The translations under genes were made by a program, and so were the position numbers. Under the pieces are notes generated by a model, which saw only the letters and a program-made list of their open reading frames with translations, was not told the origin of the DNA and made no database searches. This document shows positions 6,609 through 13,662 of a stretch of 14,318 bases of DNA, piece by piece. The stretch's first letter is position 1, and every line of letters starts with the position of its first letter. Source of the stretch: Deltaproteobacteria bacterium (GTDB lineage Bacteria; Desulfobacterota_B; Binatia; UBA9968); contig JAPUHZ010000404.1 in NCBI GenBank assembly GCA_027297485.1, positions 1-14,318 on the forward strand, read 5' to 3'.

Positions 6609-7646
6609 CTAGGTCTCCATGTTGTAGAAGCGCTTGCCATTGTCCGAAAGGATCTTTCTTTTGGTTGCTTCAGAGAGGTCCTGGCGTGCTTCAAAATTCC
6701 GGATCGCCTCAGCTAAATCCGGCTCATGGGGGTAATCCGAGGCATAGAGAAACAGATTCTCTCCCACCCTCTCAATCGCCAGCGGCAGCATCGATTCCCA
6801 AAGTTCGGTATGATAGTAGATCTGTCCCCCCTTCATATATTCGCTCGGCTTCTTTTTTAGCAGCGGGGCCTGATGAGACCGGTTTTTATATTCCATATCC
6901 AGGCGGTCCATCAAAAATGGGATCCACTCACATCCCGCCTCCAAGGACGCAAACTTCAGTTTCGGAAAGCGCTCCAGGACCCCCTCCAGGACCAGGCTGG
7001 TCAGATGGATCATTTGGGCGAAGGGATGCGAGAGAGCCCTTGCCTCAATCAGGGTGTGAAAAAAGTCAAAGCCCAGCCCTCGCGCGGGGGCGCCGTGAAT
7101 TCCCAAGGGACATCCGAGCTTCTGCGCCTCTTCATATAAAGGGTCGAAGTAGGAATCGCCCAGCGGTTTGGGAAAGCCCACTGGCGCTAGAATACCACCG
7201 ACCATGTGGAGATCCTTCACCGCACGACGCAGCTCTTTCGCCGCTTCTTTAATATCTTGGATCGGGAGGAGGGCTACGGCCCCGAGGCGGCGATTAAATT
7301 TAATATAGCGGTCAGCCATCATACTGTTGTAAGCGCGACAAACCACGACGGCCCATTCCGGGTCCTGCATGAAGCCGATGGCCAGACCTCCGGTGGGAAA
7401 GATCACCGTCCGGTCAATCCTTTCTTTGTCCAGTATCTCTAACCAGGCTTTGGGATCGTCCACTCCGATCACATAGGGTTTGCCGTCCCCGACGCGACGA
7501 GCCATCCGGTGAAAACCGTCCAAACTTGGAAAGAAGGGAAGGGCAAGGACTTCTTTTCTTCCTTTGTAAGGAGGCTCCAAGTACTCAAAGATCATCTCAT
7601 CCTTCTCAAAAATGTGACCATCGGTATCCACTACTTGAGTAGCCAT
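6609..7646 (-). CDS. Amidohydrolase family 2 (ACMSD-like) metal-dependent hydrolase/decarboxylase
   Basis: The 345-residue protein belongs to the ACMSD branch of the amidohydrolase superfamily, TIM-barrel enzymes that decarboxylate or hydrate aromatic and related acids using a divalent metal. The N-terminal metal site is DTDGH (Asp7, Asp9, His11) rather than the HxH of ACMSD itself. Further expected residues are His184 in GIHGAPARG, the HPFAQM segment (His207), SLEAGCEWIPFLMDRLD (Glu236, Trp241) and Asp304 in YASDYPHEPD. The substrate is unknown. GAGGAGGG precedes the ATG. It lies 50 bases downstream of the cyclodeaminase-like gene on the same strand, almost certainly cotranscribed with it. 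No signal peptide, so cytoplasmic. Confidence 0.9.
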   Translation of the reverse strand: MATQVVDTDGHIFEKDEMIFEYLEPPYKGRKEVLALPFFPSLDGFHRMARRVGDGKPYVIGVDDPKAWLEILDKERIDRTVIFPTGGLAIGFMQDPEWAVVVCRAYNSMMADRYIKFNRRLGAVALLPIQDIKEAAKELRRAVKDLHMVGGILAPVGFPKPLGDSYFDPLYEEAQKLGCPLGIHGAPARGLGFDFFHTLIEARALSHPFAQMIHLTSLVLEGVLERFPKLKFASLEAGCEWIPFLMDRLDMEYKNRSHQAPLLKKKPSEYMKGGQIYYHTELWESMLPLAIERVGENLFLYASDYPHEPDLAEAIRNFEARQDLSEATKRKILSDNGKRFYNMET

Positions 7647-7696
7647 AATTAAACCCTCCTCAATTTCCTAACCCATACCTATTTCTGCCGCCAAAC

Positions 7697-8797
7697 TCAA
7701 TCCCTTGTCGACTGGGTGAACCATTCGGTTGGGATCTCCCTTCCTACCCCCCTTTTTTTCGCTTCATTGTACACCACCGTGCAGACCGCCCCAAATTGGA
7801 CACCCATTACCCCTAAATTTAAAAACCAGGTGGTCTGTTTATCGTGGGTGCGGCCCTTGACCTTCCCGCCTATGACCTCCGCGAGGTTTGGGAGCTTGAG
7901 AATCTCCTGGCGCGGAGGACGCTTAGGAATCATCGCCTTTTCCTCAGGCTGCCCGGCAACATAGGCTAAAAACCCATGTGCGGCATAAAGGGCGCCCGGT
8001 GGAGGATTCTCCAGGTGCGGAGTGCTTTCGCCCATTTTAACGGCTACATCCACGGCGCCGGCAAACCCTGGCTCGGTCTCATCCCAGGTGACATCCGTCA
8101 CGTGCATCCCCGGCTCCAACCAGGCAGTCTCAAAGACGGGATCGATGGTAGAGGTGCAGCAGGAAACGATGTCAACACCTTTCACAGCCTCACGTGGCGA
8201 GCCGACCGGTTCTACCTCAATGCGGAATTTTTCGCTCATCTCCTTGGCATACTGTTTGGCATTTGCGGGATGTGTGCTATAAACCTTTACCTTGGTGATC
8301 TCACGCACGGCCGAAAAGGCCTCTAGATAAGTCCGGGCCATCCCTCCGGAACCGATCATCCCCACTACATGGCTATCCTGTCGCGCCAGATACTTCGCCC
8401 CCAATCCAGCGCCTGCGGCCACGCGCATATGCTGAAGATAGCCGTCGTTGATCAGTGCGGCCGGCATGCCGTCCCGCACGCTGAACATGAAAAGCAGCCC
8501 GCAGTAAGTCCCCGGTTGGATGCAGTGTTTGTCCTCCCTCTGCCGTCCCTGCTCTCCTGGCCAGCTTACGATATCTGAAAGCATACGTGCCACGACAAAA
8601 CCATCCCGTTTCGCCCCTCCAGTCATCAACGCCCAACGGTAATAGCTCTCGGGTCGTTCGCAGGGCAGATAGACATCGATCCGCCCCATCGTTGCCGCGT
8701 TACCCCTAAAGATTTCCTTCTGGGTCTCTTCCAGGGCCTCCAAGGTCATGGGCATGGTCAATACCTTCTGTACGTCATCATCCTTCAAAAGCAGCAT
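7697..8797 (-). CDS. Ornithine cyclodeaminase / mu-crystallin family NAD(P)-binding protein
   Basis: The 366-residue protein matches the OCD/mu-crystallin family, which includes ornithine cyclodeaminase, alanine dehydrogenase and ketimine reductases. The N-terminal half carries the substrate and dimer region. The helix QHMRVAAGAGLGAKYLAR (Arg125) is the family's hallmark. The Rossmann dinucleotide site is VVGMIGSGGMARTYLEAF with Gly149, Gly151 and Ala154, followed by VKVYSTHPANAKQYAKEM and DIVSCCTST. The region that in true cyclodeaminases reads roughly GAD-x-PGK is replaced by VTDVTWDETEPGF, so I do not call it ornithine cyclodeaminase. It is first in a two-gene unit with the amidohydrolase. 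The ribosome binding site is only GGGGGAAAG. The likely role is an imine/amino-acid or related catabolic step, by inference. Confidence 0.88.
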   Translation of the reverse strand: MLLLKDDDVQKVLTMPMTLEALEETQKEIFRGNAATMGRIDVYLPCERPESYYRWALMTGGAKRDGFVVARMLSDIVSWPGEQGRQREDKHCIQPGTYCGLLFMFSVRDGMPAALINDGYLQHMRVAAGAGLGAKYLARQDSHVVGMIGSGGMARTYLEAFSAVREITKVKVYSTHPANAKQYAKEMSEKFRIEVEPVGSPREAVKGVDIVSCCTSTIDPVFETAWLEPGMHVTDVTWDETEPGFAGAVDVAVKMGESTPHLENPPPGALYAAHGFLAYVAGQPEEKAMIPKRPPRQEILKLPNLAEVIGGKVKGRTHDKQTTWFLNLGVMGVQFGAVCTVVYNEAKKRGVGREIPTEWFTQSTRD

Positions 8798-8856
8798 CTC
8801 TTTCCCCCTATTTTTTTATGCGCGACCCGCCTCAGCGACTTGAATGTCTGGTTTTT

Positions 8857-8875
8857 ATAACAAAACTCTTGTTAT
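8857..8875. promoter_or_regulatory. Perfect 19-bp palindrome, candidate operator
   Basis: ATAACAA (8857-8863), a 5-base centre, and TTGTTAT (8869-8875) are perfect inverted arms in the 158-base divergent region. They overlap a possible -10 (TATAAA on the minus strand) for the cyclodeaminase-like gene and lie about 30 bases upstream of the -35 of the GcvH-like gene. Size and position fit a dimeric repressor site; no regulator gene is adjacent. Confidence 0.45.
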
Positions 8876-8907
8876 TTCCACACCCCCCTTTTTCCCCTAT
8901 TTTAATC

Positions 8908-8935
8908 TTGACAGAGAAAGAGTAACCCCTATAGT
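8908..8935 (+). promoter_or_regulatory. Sigma70 promoter for the GcvH-like gene
   Basis: TTGACA (8908-8913), a 16-base spacer and TATAGT (8930-8935) are close to consensus. The start near 8942 leaves a leader of only about 14 bases before the ATG at 8956. Confidence 0.7.
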
Positions 8936-8955
8936 GATTACCTAGATGAGTAAGT

Positions 8956-9342
8956 ATGGAGAGCGGCTTAAAGGTTAGCGAGCAGCATGTTTGGGTCCGC
9001 ATTGAGAACCCACACGTATTTTTGGGTCTAACGAACTTTGCCCAGGGCGAACTAGGACAGATCATTACTGTGGCTCTCCCGGAGATGGGGGATGAAGTGG
9101 AGAGGGGGGAGCCCTTTGCGGAACTGGAATCCGTTGCAACGGTATCCGAACTGATTGCCCCCGTGTCGGGTACAGTACTCACAGTCAACGCTGATTTAGA
9201 GGATCACCCCTCCATTATTAATGAAGATCCTTACAATGAGGGATGGCTGATCGAGGTGAGACTGAAGGACGACTCCGAAGTTGAGTCCCTGATGGATATG
9301 GATGAATATTACCACTTTGCCTTCAAGCCGAATTCTCAATAG
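8956..9342 (+). CDS. GcvH-like lipoyl-domain protein lacking the lipoyl lysine
   Basis: The 128 residues align over the full length of glycine cleavage H proteins: LKVSEQHVWVRIE, GLTNFAQGELGQI, LPEMGDEVERGEPFAELES, APVSGTVLTVN and the C-terminal EDPYNEGWLIEV. H proteins carry aminomethyl groups on lipoate attached to a Lys in ESVKAVS-like motifs. Here that position reads ESVATVS, with Ala61 (GCA) in place of Lys, so it cannot be lipoylated there. No indel explains this; the flanks stay in frame and well conserved. It therefore probably does not serve glycine cleavage, and no gcvT or gcvP is present. The C-terminus (DMDEYYHFAFKPNSQ) is slightly unusual. It has its own promoter and a weak ribosome binding site, and its last 41 bases overlap the next gene. 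A structural or binding role is possible; the function is unknown. Confidence 0.88.
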   Translation: MESGLKVSEQHVWVRIENPHVFLGLTNFAQGELGQIITVALPEMGDEVERGEPFAELESVATVSELIAPVSGTVLTVNADLEDHPSIINEDPYNEGWLIEVRLKDDSEVESLMDMDEYYHFAFKPNSQ

Positions 9343-10081
9343 GGGTTTTCCCGCCGGCTTTATTCTTCTATACTTTTTATTTCTCTTTTCCGCCGGTCTG
9401 ACCGGACTGTCGGCGGGGGAACAGAACGCGAAGAATGATTTTGCCCGGTCCCGACGCAAGATGGTAGAGAAGGATCTGCGCGGACGGGGAATCAAGGATC
9501 AAAGGGTGCTTGAGGCGATAACTCTGGTCCCGCGCCATCTCTTTGTTCCGGAGAGGCAACGTGCCTCAGCCTACCAGGATCGTCCCTTGCCCATAGGCAA
9601 AGGTCAGACCATCTCTCAACCTTATATTGTGGCGCTCATGACCGAGTTGTTAGAGCTTAAGGGGCACGAAAAGGTGTTGGAGGTCGGCACAGGCTCGGGG
9701 TATCAAGCGGCGGTCCTGAGTCATCTAGCAAGGGAGGTCTACACCATCGAGATTATTCCTTCCCTCGCCGAAAGGGCAAAGGAAACGCTGGCCCGGCTCG
9801 GCTACACTAACGTCTGGGTCAAGACAGGGGACGGATTCTTTGGTTGGGAGGAAAAGAGGCCCTTTGACGCGATTCTGGTTACGGCCTCGGCAGAAAAAAT
9901 TCCTGAACCCTTGTGGATTCAGCTCCGCGAAGGCGGATGGTTAGTGATGCCTCTAGGAGCCGAACACCAGAGACAGAGGTTGGTTCGGGCGAGAAAGATG
10001 GGGGGCAGACGCCATGTCGAAAATATTACGGGTGTGATTTTTGTGCCCATGACCGGGGCGGCTCAGAAGGAAGCTCGCTGA
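9302..10081 (+). CDS. pcm: Protein-L-isoaspartate O-methyltransferase with N-terminal export signal
   Basis: The enzyme uses S-adenosylmethionine to methylate isoaspartyl residues in damaged proteins so they can revert to aspartate. The catalytic domain (from about residue 48) is typical: KMVEKDLRGRGIKDQRVLEA, LVPRHLFVPE, PLPIGKGQTISQPYIVALM, SAM motif I VLEVGTGSGYQ (125-135), and PFDAILVTASAEKIP. Ahead of it is a ~45-residue extension with a hydrophobic core, FPAGFILLYFLFLFSAG, ending LTGLSAGEQ, which reads as a signal peptide or anchor. I keep the ATG at 9302 because this extension is uninterrupted and signal-like; Met54 (9461) would give a cytosolic form but has no ribosome binding site. 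The start lies inside the GcvH-like gene, suggesting coupled translation. The 3' end overlaps ftsB by 56 bases on the opposite strand. Confidence 0.93.
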   Translation: MNITTLPSSRILNRGFPAGFILLYFLFLFSAGLTGLSAGEQNAKNDFARSRRKMVEKDLRGRGIKDQRVLEAITLVPRHLFVPERQRASAYQDRPLPIGKGQTISQPYIVALMTELLELKGHEKVLEVGTGSGYQAAVLSHLAREVYTIEIIPSLAERAKETLARLGYTNVWVKTGDGFFGWEEKRPFDAILVTASAEKIPEPLWIQLREGGWLVMPLGAEHQRQRLVRARKMGGRRHVENITGVIFVPMTGAAQKEAR

Positions 10082-10424
10082 TGGTTCTTGTCCTGTTTGT
10101 TTTTGACTCCGAGGAGGGGAAGCGATAGATAATCTCTCTTGGCCAGACCAAACTTAGATCTTCCCGTGCGATTTTCTCCAGGTACAGGTCATCGTGCCAT
10201 AGCCGGTAGATGCGCTCACGCAGGATCTCGTTTTCCTTTTGCAGGAGAAAGTTTCTTTCGTCCAGCATCCTTTTCTCTCCCCATAGACGCCAGAGGTGGA
10301 TTGCCCCTCTCTCCCCGAAGGTCGTGAAAAGAGACAGGGTAACAAGAAGGATGCAGAAGGCATAAATGACCCGGTGCTGAGATATCTTGGATGATGGCAT
10401 AGTCAGAGACAGGAAATATAGCAT
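10026..10424 (-). CDS. ftsB: FtsB/DivIC-type septum formation initiator
   Basis: The protein is a small bitopic membrane protein of the division machinery, where FtsB pairs with FtsL and FtsQ. Using the ATG at 10424 it has 132 residues; Met9 (10400) gives 124 and is equally plausible, as neither start has a clear ribosome binding site. It has a short N-terminus, one membrane segment (RVIYAFCILLVTLSLFTTFG, about 18-37), and then a coiled coil (GEKRMLDERNFLLQKENEIL). The family tail is DDLYLEKIAREDLSLVWPRE, followed by IIYRFP. A polar extension follows (SSESKTNRTRTISELPSEPP), encoded in the overlap with the end of pcm. It is divergent from eno, its frequent neighbour in proteobacteria. Confidence 0.88.
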   Translation of the reverse strand: MLYFLSLTMPSSKISQHRVIYAFCILLVTLSLFTTFGERGAIHLWRLWGEKRMLDERNFLLQKENEILRERIYRLWHDDLYLEKIAREDLSLVWPREIIYRFPSSESKTNRTRTISELPSEPPRSWAQKSHP

Positions 10425-10536
10425 ATTTTATTATTCTCTGCTCGGTTCGCGCTTGGGCCTCGCTGCTTGCGATTGCAACGCGGCGCTTTTTTGCCCCCAC
10501 GAGCACGAGTCGCGAACTAGGAACACTGGGAGGTGA

Positions 10537-11860
<1,324 letters not shown>

Positions 11861-11895
11861 CAAAGGTTAACAGAGCGTTTGATATTAGGCGGTGA

Positions 11896-12297
11896 TTACC
11901 AACCACCCCGGCTGAAACGGATGATTTCACGACGGGCTTTCTTGGAAGGACGACCTTTCTGGCGAAACTGACGGGCGCCCTGAGCGCGCATTTGTGTGGC
12001 CATTGCTTCTCGGTTTAGTTTGCTCTGTTCTGTCTCTTCGTATTGTGACTCGGCTTCAGAGGCAGGACCACGTCGCTTCCCAAGGCCGCGCACAATCACA
12101 ACCCACTCTTAAGTATCTTGCCTGATTTTTACCTCATCGCCGATACGGACGACTCTGCCGGGTTTGACGCGTGCGCCGTCCAGGTATACTTTGCCGCCAG
12201 CAACGGCCTCGGCTGCAAGGGCACGCGTCTTAAAAAACCGTGCGGCCCAGAGCCACTTGTCGATCCGGATATCTTGTTCTGATTCTCTTTCCTTCAT
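11896..12297 (-). pseudogene. hslR: hslR (Hsp15, S4-domain ribosome-rescue factor) interrupted by an in-frame TAA
   Basis: Read as one frame, the gene has 132 amino-acid codons plus one internal TAA (12111-12109), matching the ~133 aa of E. coli Hsp15. That protein binds 50S subunits stalled with peptidyl-tRNA after heat shock. The first half is the S4 domain: IRIDKWLWAARFFKTRALAA, then GGKVYLDGARVKPGRVVRIG and VKIRQDT. After the stop the same frame continues with EWVVIVRGLGKRRGPASEAE, SQYEETEQS and the basic tail RPSKKARREIIRF, all Hsp15-like. In related proteins the codon before this EW is often Tyr, so one TAC/TAT to TAA change would explain the break. Possibilities are a recent nonsense mutation, a base-calling error, readthrough, or re-initiation at GTG 12099. 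The gene follows surE by 49 bases, probably in one transcript. Confidence 0.82.
12109..12297 (-). CDS. Truncated S4-domain product of the interrupted hslR
   Basis: This is the 62-residue part that would be made if the TAA at 12111-12109 terminates translation. It contains an essentially complete S4 RNA-binding fold (RIDKWLWAARFFKTRALAAE through VKIRQ) but lacks the basic C-terminal half of Hsp15. Stand-alone S4 proteins of 60-80 residues exist, so it could still bind RNA. The ATG is preceded by a weak GGTGA. Confidence 0.6.
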   Translation of the reverse strand: MKERESEQDIRIDKWLWAARFFKTRALAAEAVAGGKVYLDGARVKPGRVVRIGDEVKIRQDT

Positions 12298-12346
12298 AGC
12301 AATTCACCAATTGTATCATAAAGCGTTTTTTGTCCTCTCGCGGGAT

Positions 12347-13093
12347 TTATGGCCACGGAAAAGTGAGCAACTGAATTTCCTGGAAGACGCGGTGGTTTGT
12401 CAAATCAATCTGCAATGGCGTTACGGAGATAAACCCCTCGTCAACCGCCACACAGTCAGTCCCCTCCTCTTTAGCAAATCCCAGGTCGTCCCCACCAATC
12501 CAGTAGTACTTCTTTCCCCTAGGATCGACCCGCTCCACAATCTCTTCGCTGTAGTGCCTCTTCCCTTGGCGGGTTAGCCGCCACCCTTTCAGTTTGTGCT
12601 TAGGAACAGGGGGGACATTCACGTTAAGCAGCGTGCCTGGAGGAAGGCCCTTTTCCAGGATCCGGGAGGCCAAGGTAACAGTGAACTCTGCCGCTGCGTT
12701 AAAAACAAAGTCCCGGAAGGTCACAAGGGAAACCGCAATGGAAGGGATATTCATAAGGGTTCCCTCAATCGCGGCTGAGACTGTGCCGGAGTAGATGATG
12801 TCGTCTCCCAGATTTGGCCCTTTGTTGATACCGGAAACGACCAACCTCGGCCGTTCGGGCAATAGCCCTAACGCCAACTTTACGCAATCAGTGGGTGTCC
12901 CGTCTACGGCAAAGCGCCTCGGTCCTACCTCCTGTACTCGCAGCGGGCGGTGGAGCGTCAGCGCGTGGCTCATCGAGTTCTGCTCTCGATCAGGAGCAAC
13001 GGTGTAAACATTTCCTAACCTCTGGAGCACCTCCTCCAGGGCCAAAACCCCTTCAGAATGAATGCCGTCATCATTAGAAACTAGAATAATCAT
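12347..13093 (-). CDS. surE: 5'/3'-nucleotidase SurE
   Basis: SurE is a cytoplasmic metal-dependent phosphatase acting on nucleoside monophosphates, linked to stationary-phase survival. The 248 residues are the usual length. The metal site is at the very start, ILVSNDDGIHSEG (Asp8, Asp9). Next come APDREQNSMSHALTLHRPLR (Ser40), DGTPTDCVKLAL, and the signature SGINKGPNLGDDIIYSGTVS with Asn90 and Asn94. The C-terminal arm (LTRQGKRHYSEEIVERVDPRG, YYWIGG, TDCVAVDEGFISVTPL) is complete. The ATG has no close ribosome binding site; a GGGGGAGG lies about 30 bases upstream. It leads a short minus-strand unit with hslR. In many bacteria surE adjoins pcm; here pcm is about 2.3 kb away across ftsB and eno. 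Confidence 0.96.
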   Translation of the reverse strand: MIILVSNDDGIHSEGVLALEEVLQRLGNVYTVAPDREQNSMSHALTLHRPLRVQEVGPRRFAVDGTPTDCVKLALGLLPERPRLVVSGINKGPNLGDDIIYSGTVSAAIEGTLMNIPSIAVSLVTFRDFVFNAAAEFTVTLASRILEKGLPPGTLLNVNVPPVPKHKLKGWRLTRQGKRHYSEEIVERVDPRGKKYYWIGGDDLGFAKEEGTDCVAVDEGFISVTPLQIDLTNHRVFQEIQLLTFPWP

Positions 13094-13305
13094 GGAATTG
13101 TTTTATCAAATTGCAATTAAGGACCTCCCCCTGTTGCACGTCCGCCCTATTAAACCGGTGAAAGTAGCTAGTGAGATTCCCTATTCATCTCCTTTTTTAG
13201 TCATGAACGTGAGCCTATCCTAAGACCTGAATCAGCTCTTCAATATCAAGGAGACCCTGAACCTCTTTTTCGAATAGGACGAGCATTGCATATCAAATTA
13301 TGTCG

Positions 13306-13403
13306 GCCACGGGGTTTGAAACCCCGCGGTCGACCAAAGGGAAGAGCTGCCGCTTCTCCACTTTGGAAACCCCATCGGTTATGTGCCCGCGGCAAGCCGC
13401 GGG
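13306..13403. repeat. Cluster of three hairpins, probable REP-like intergenic element
   Basis: Three palindromes follow in 98 bases: CGGGGTTTGAAACCCCG (13310-13326); CCAAAG (13334-13339) with CTTTGG (13361-13366) enclosing GAAG/CTTC; and CCCGCGGCAAGCCGCGGG (13386-13403). GC-rich palindromes of this kind are typical of dispersed REP-type elements. Only one copy is in the window, so repetition is inferred. Confidence 0.55.
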
Positions 13404-13567
13404 GTATGCTAATAAATCGATTCATAACATAGGGAGGTAGGGAAGTGGTAGTCCTGGTGTGCACCTCTTTAGACTTTCCGGCCTCCGCTGGGAGCATGAC
13501 ACCATGAGGATAATCACAAAGCCCCTGAGACATCTCGCCATTGGCTGCTCGCCTAGCGGGTTAGTCG

Positions 13568-13589
13568 ACTCTCAGAAGCGAGAATCCCC
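13568..13589 (+). mobile_element. Possible relic of an IS200/IS605-family (TnpB) right end
   Basis: CTCAGAAGCGAGAATCCCC (13571-13589) closely resembles the conserved segment just after tnpB in IS200/IS605 elements, which also forms the 3' scaffold of the omega RNA. The terminal hairpin that normally follows is not intact (CTTAGTTAGAGAGAAACTG), and no tnpB or tnpA is upstream. The resemblance is from memory. Confidence 0.4.
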
Positions 13590-13662
13590 TTAGTTAGAGA
13601 GAAACTGCAACACTAAAGAATCACAGCTTTCTGCCGATTTGCTAATAAGGTGTTTTAGGTCC

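Larger units (their letters stand above)
13094..13662. other. Long gene-poor region with repeat-like and remnant sequences
   Basis: No intact gene is present. On the minus strand 13286-13215 encodes a short peptide (MLVLFEKEVQGLLDIEEL, then IQVLG and a stop) with coding-like character and a stop just upstream in frame; it may be the tail of a decayed gene. The hairpin cluster and the transposon-end-like motif are listed separately. A 95-codon open frame on the minus strand (13533-13246) is only a reading through the hairpin region. Confidence 0.5.

Noticed and set aside
6602..7252. 216-codon plus-strand open frame across the amidohydrolase
   Set aside because: It is antisense to conserved active-site motifs; the Pro/Ser/Arg-rich translation is typical of a shadow frame.
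7976..8326. Plus-strand open frames within the cyclodeaminase-like gene
   Set aside because: They overlap the Rossmann-fold coding region on the other strand and show no domain or translation signal.
8956..9342. Calling the GcvH-like gene a functional glycine cleavage H protein
   Set aside because: The lipoyl lysine is absent and no other glycine cleavage genes are in the window.
10445..10517. GTTCGCG/CGCGAAC inverted pair upstream of eno as an operator
   Set aside because: The arms are 59 bases apart and only 7 bp long, which can easily occur by chance; noted under eno only.
13306..13403. CRISPR array
   Set aside because: The palindromes differ from one another and there are no equal-length direct repeats with spacers.
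13246..13533. 95-codon minus-strand open frame
   Set aside because: It reads through the three hairpins, has Arg/Pro-rich composition, lacks a ribosome binding site and looks like a translation of a palindromic repeat.
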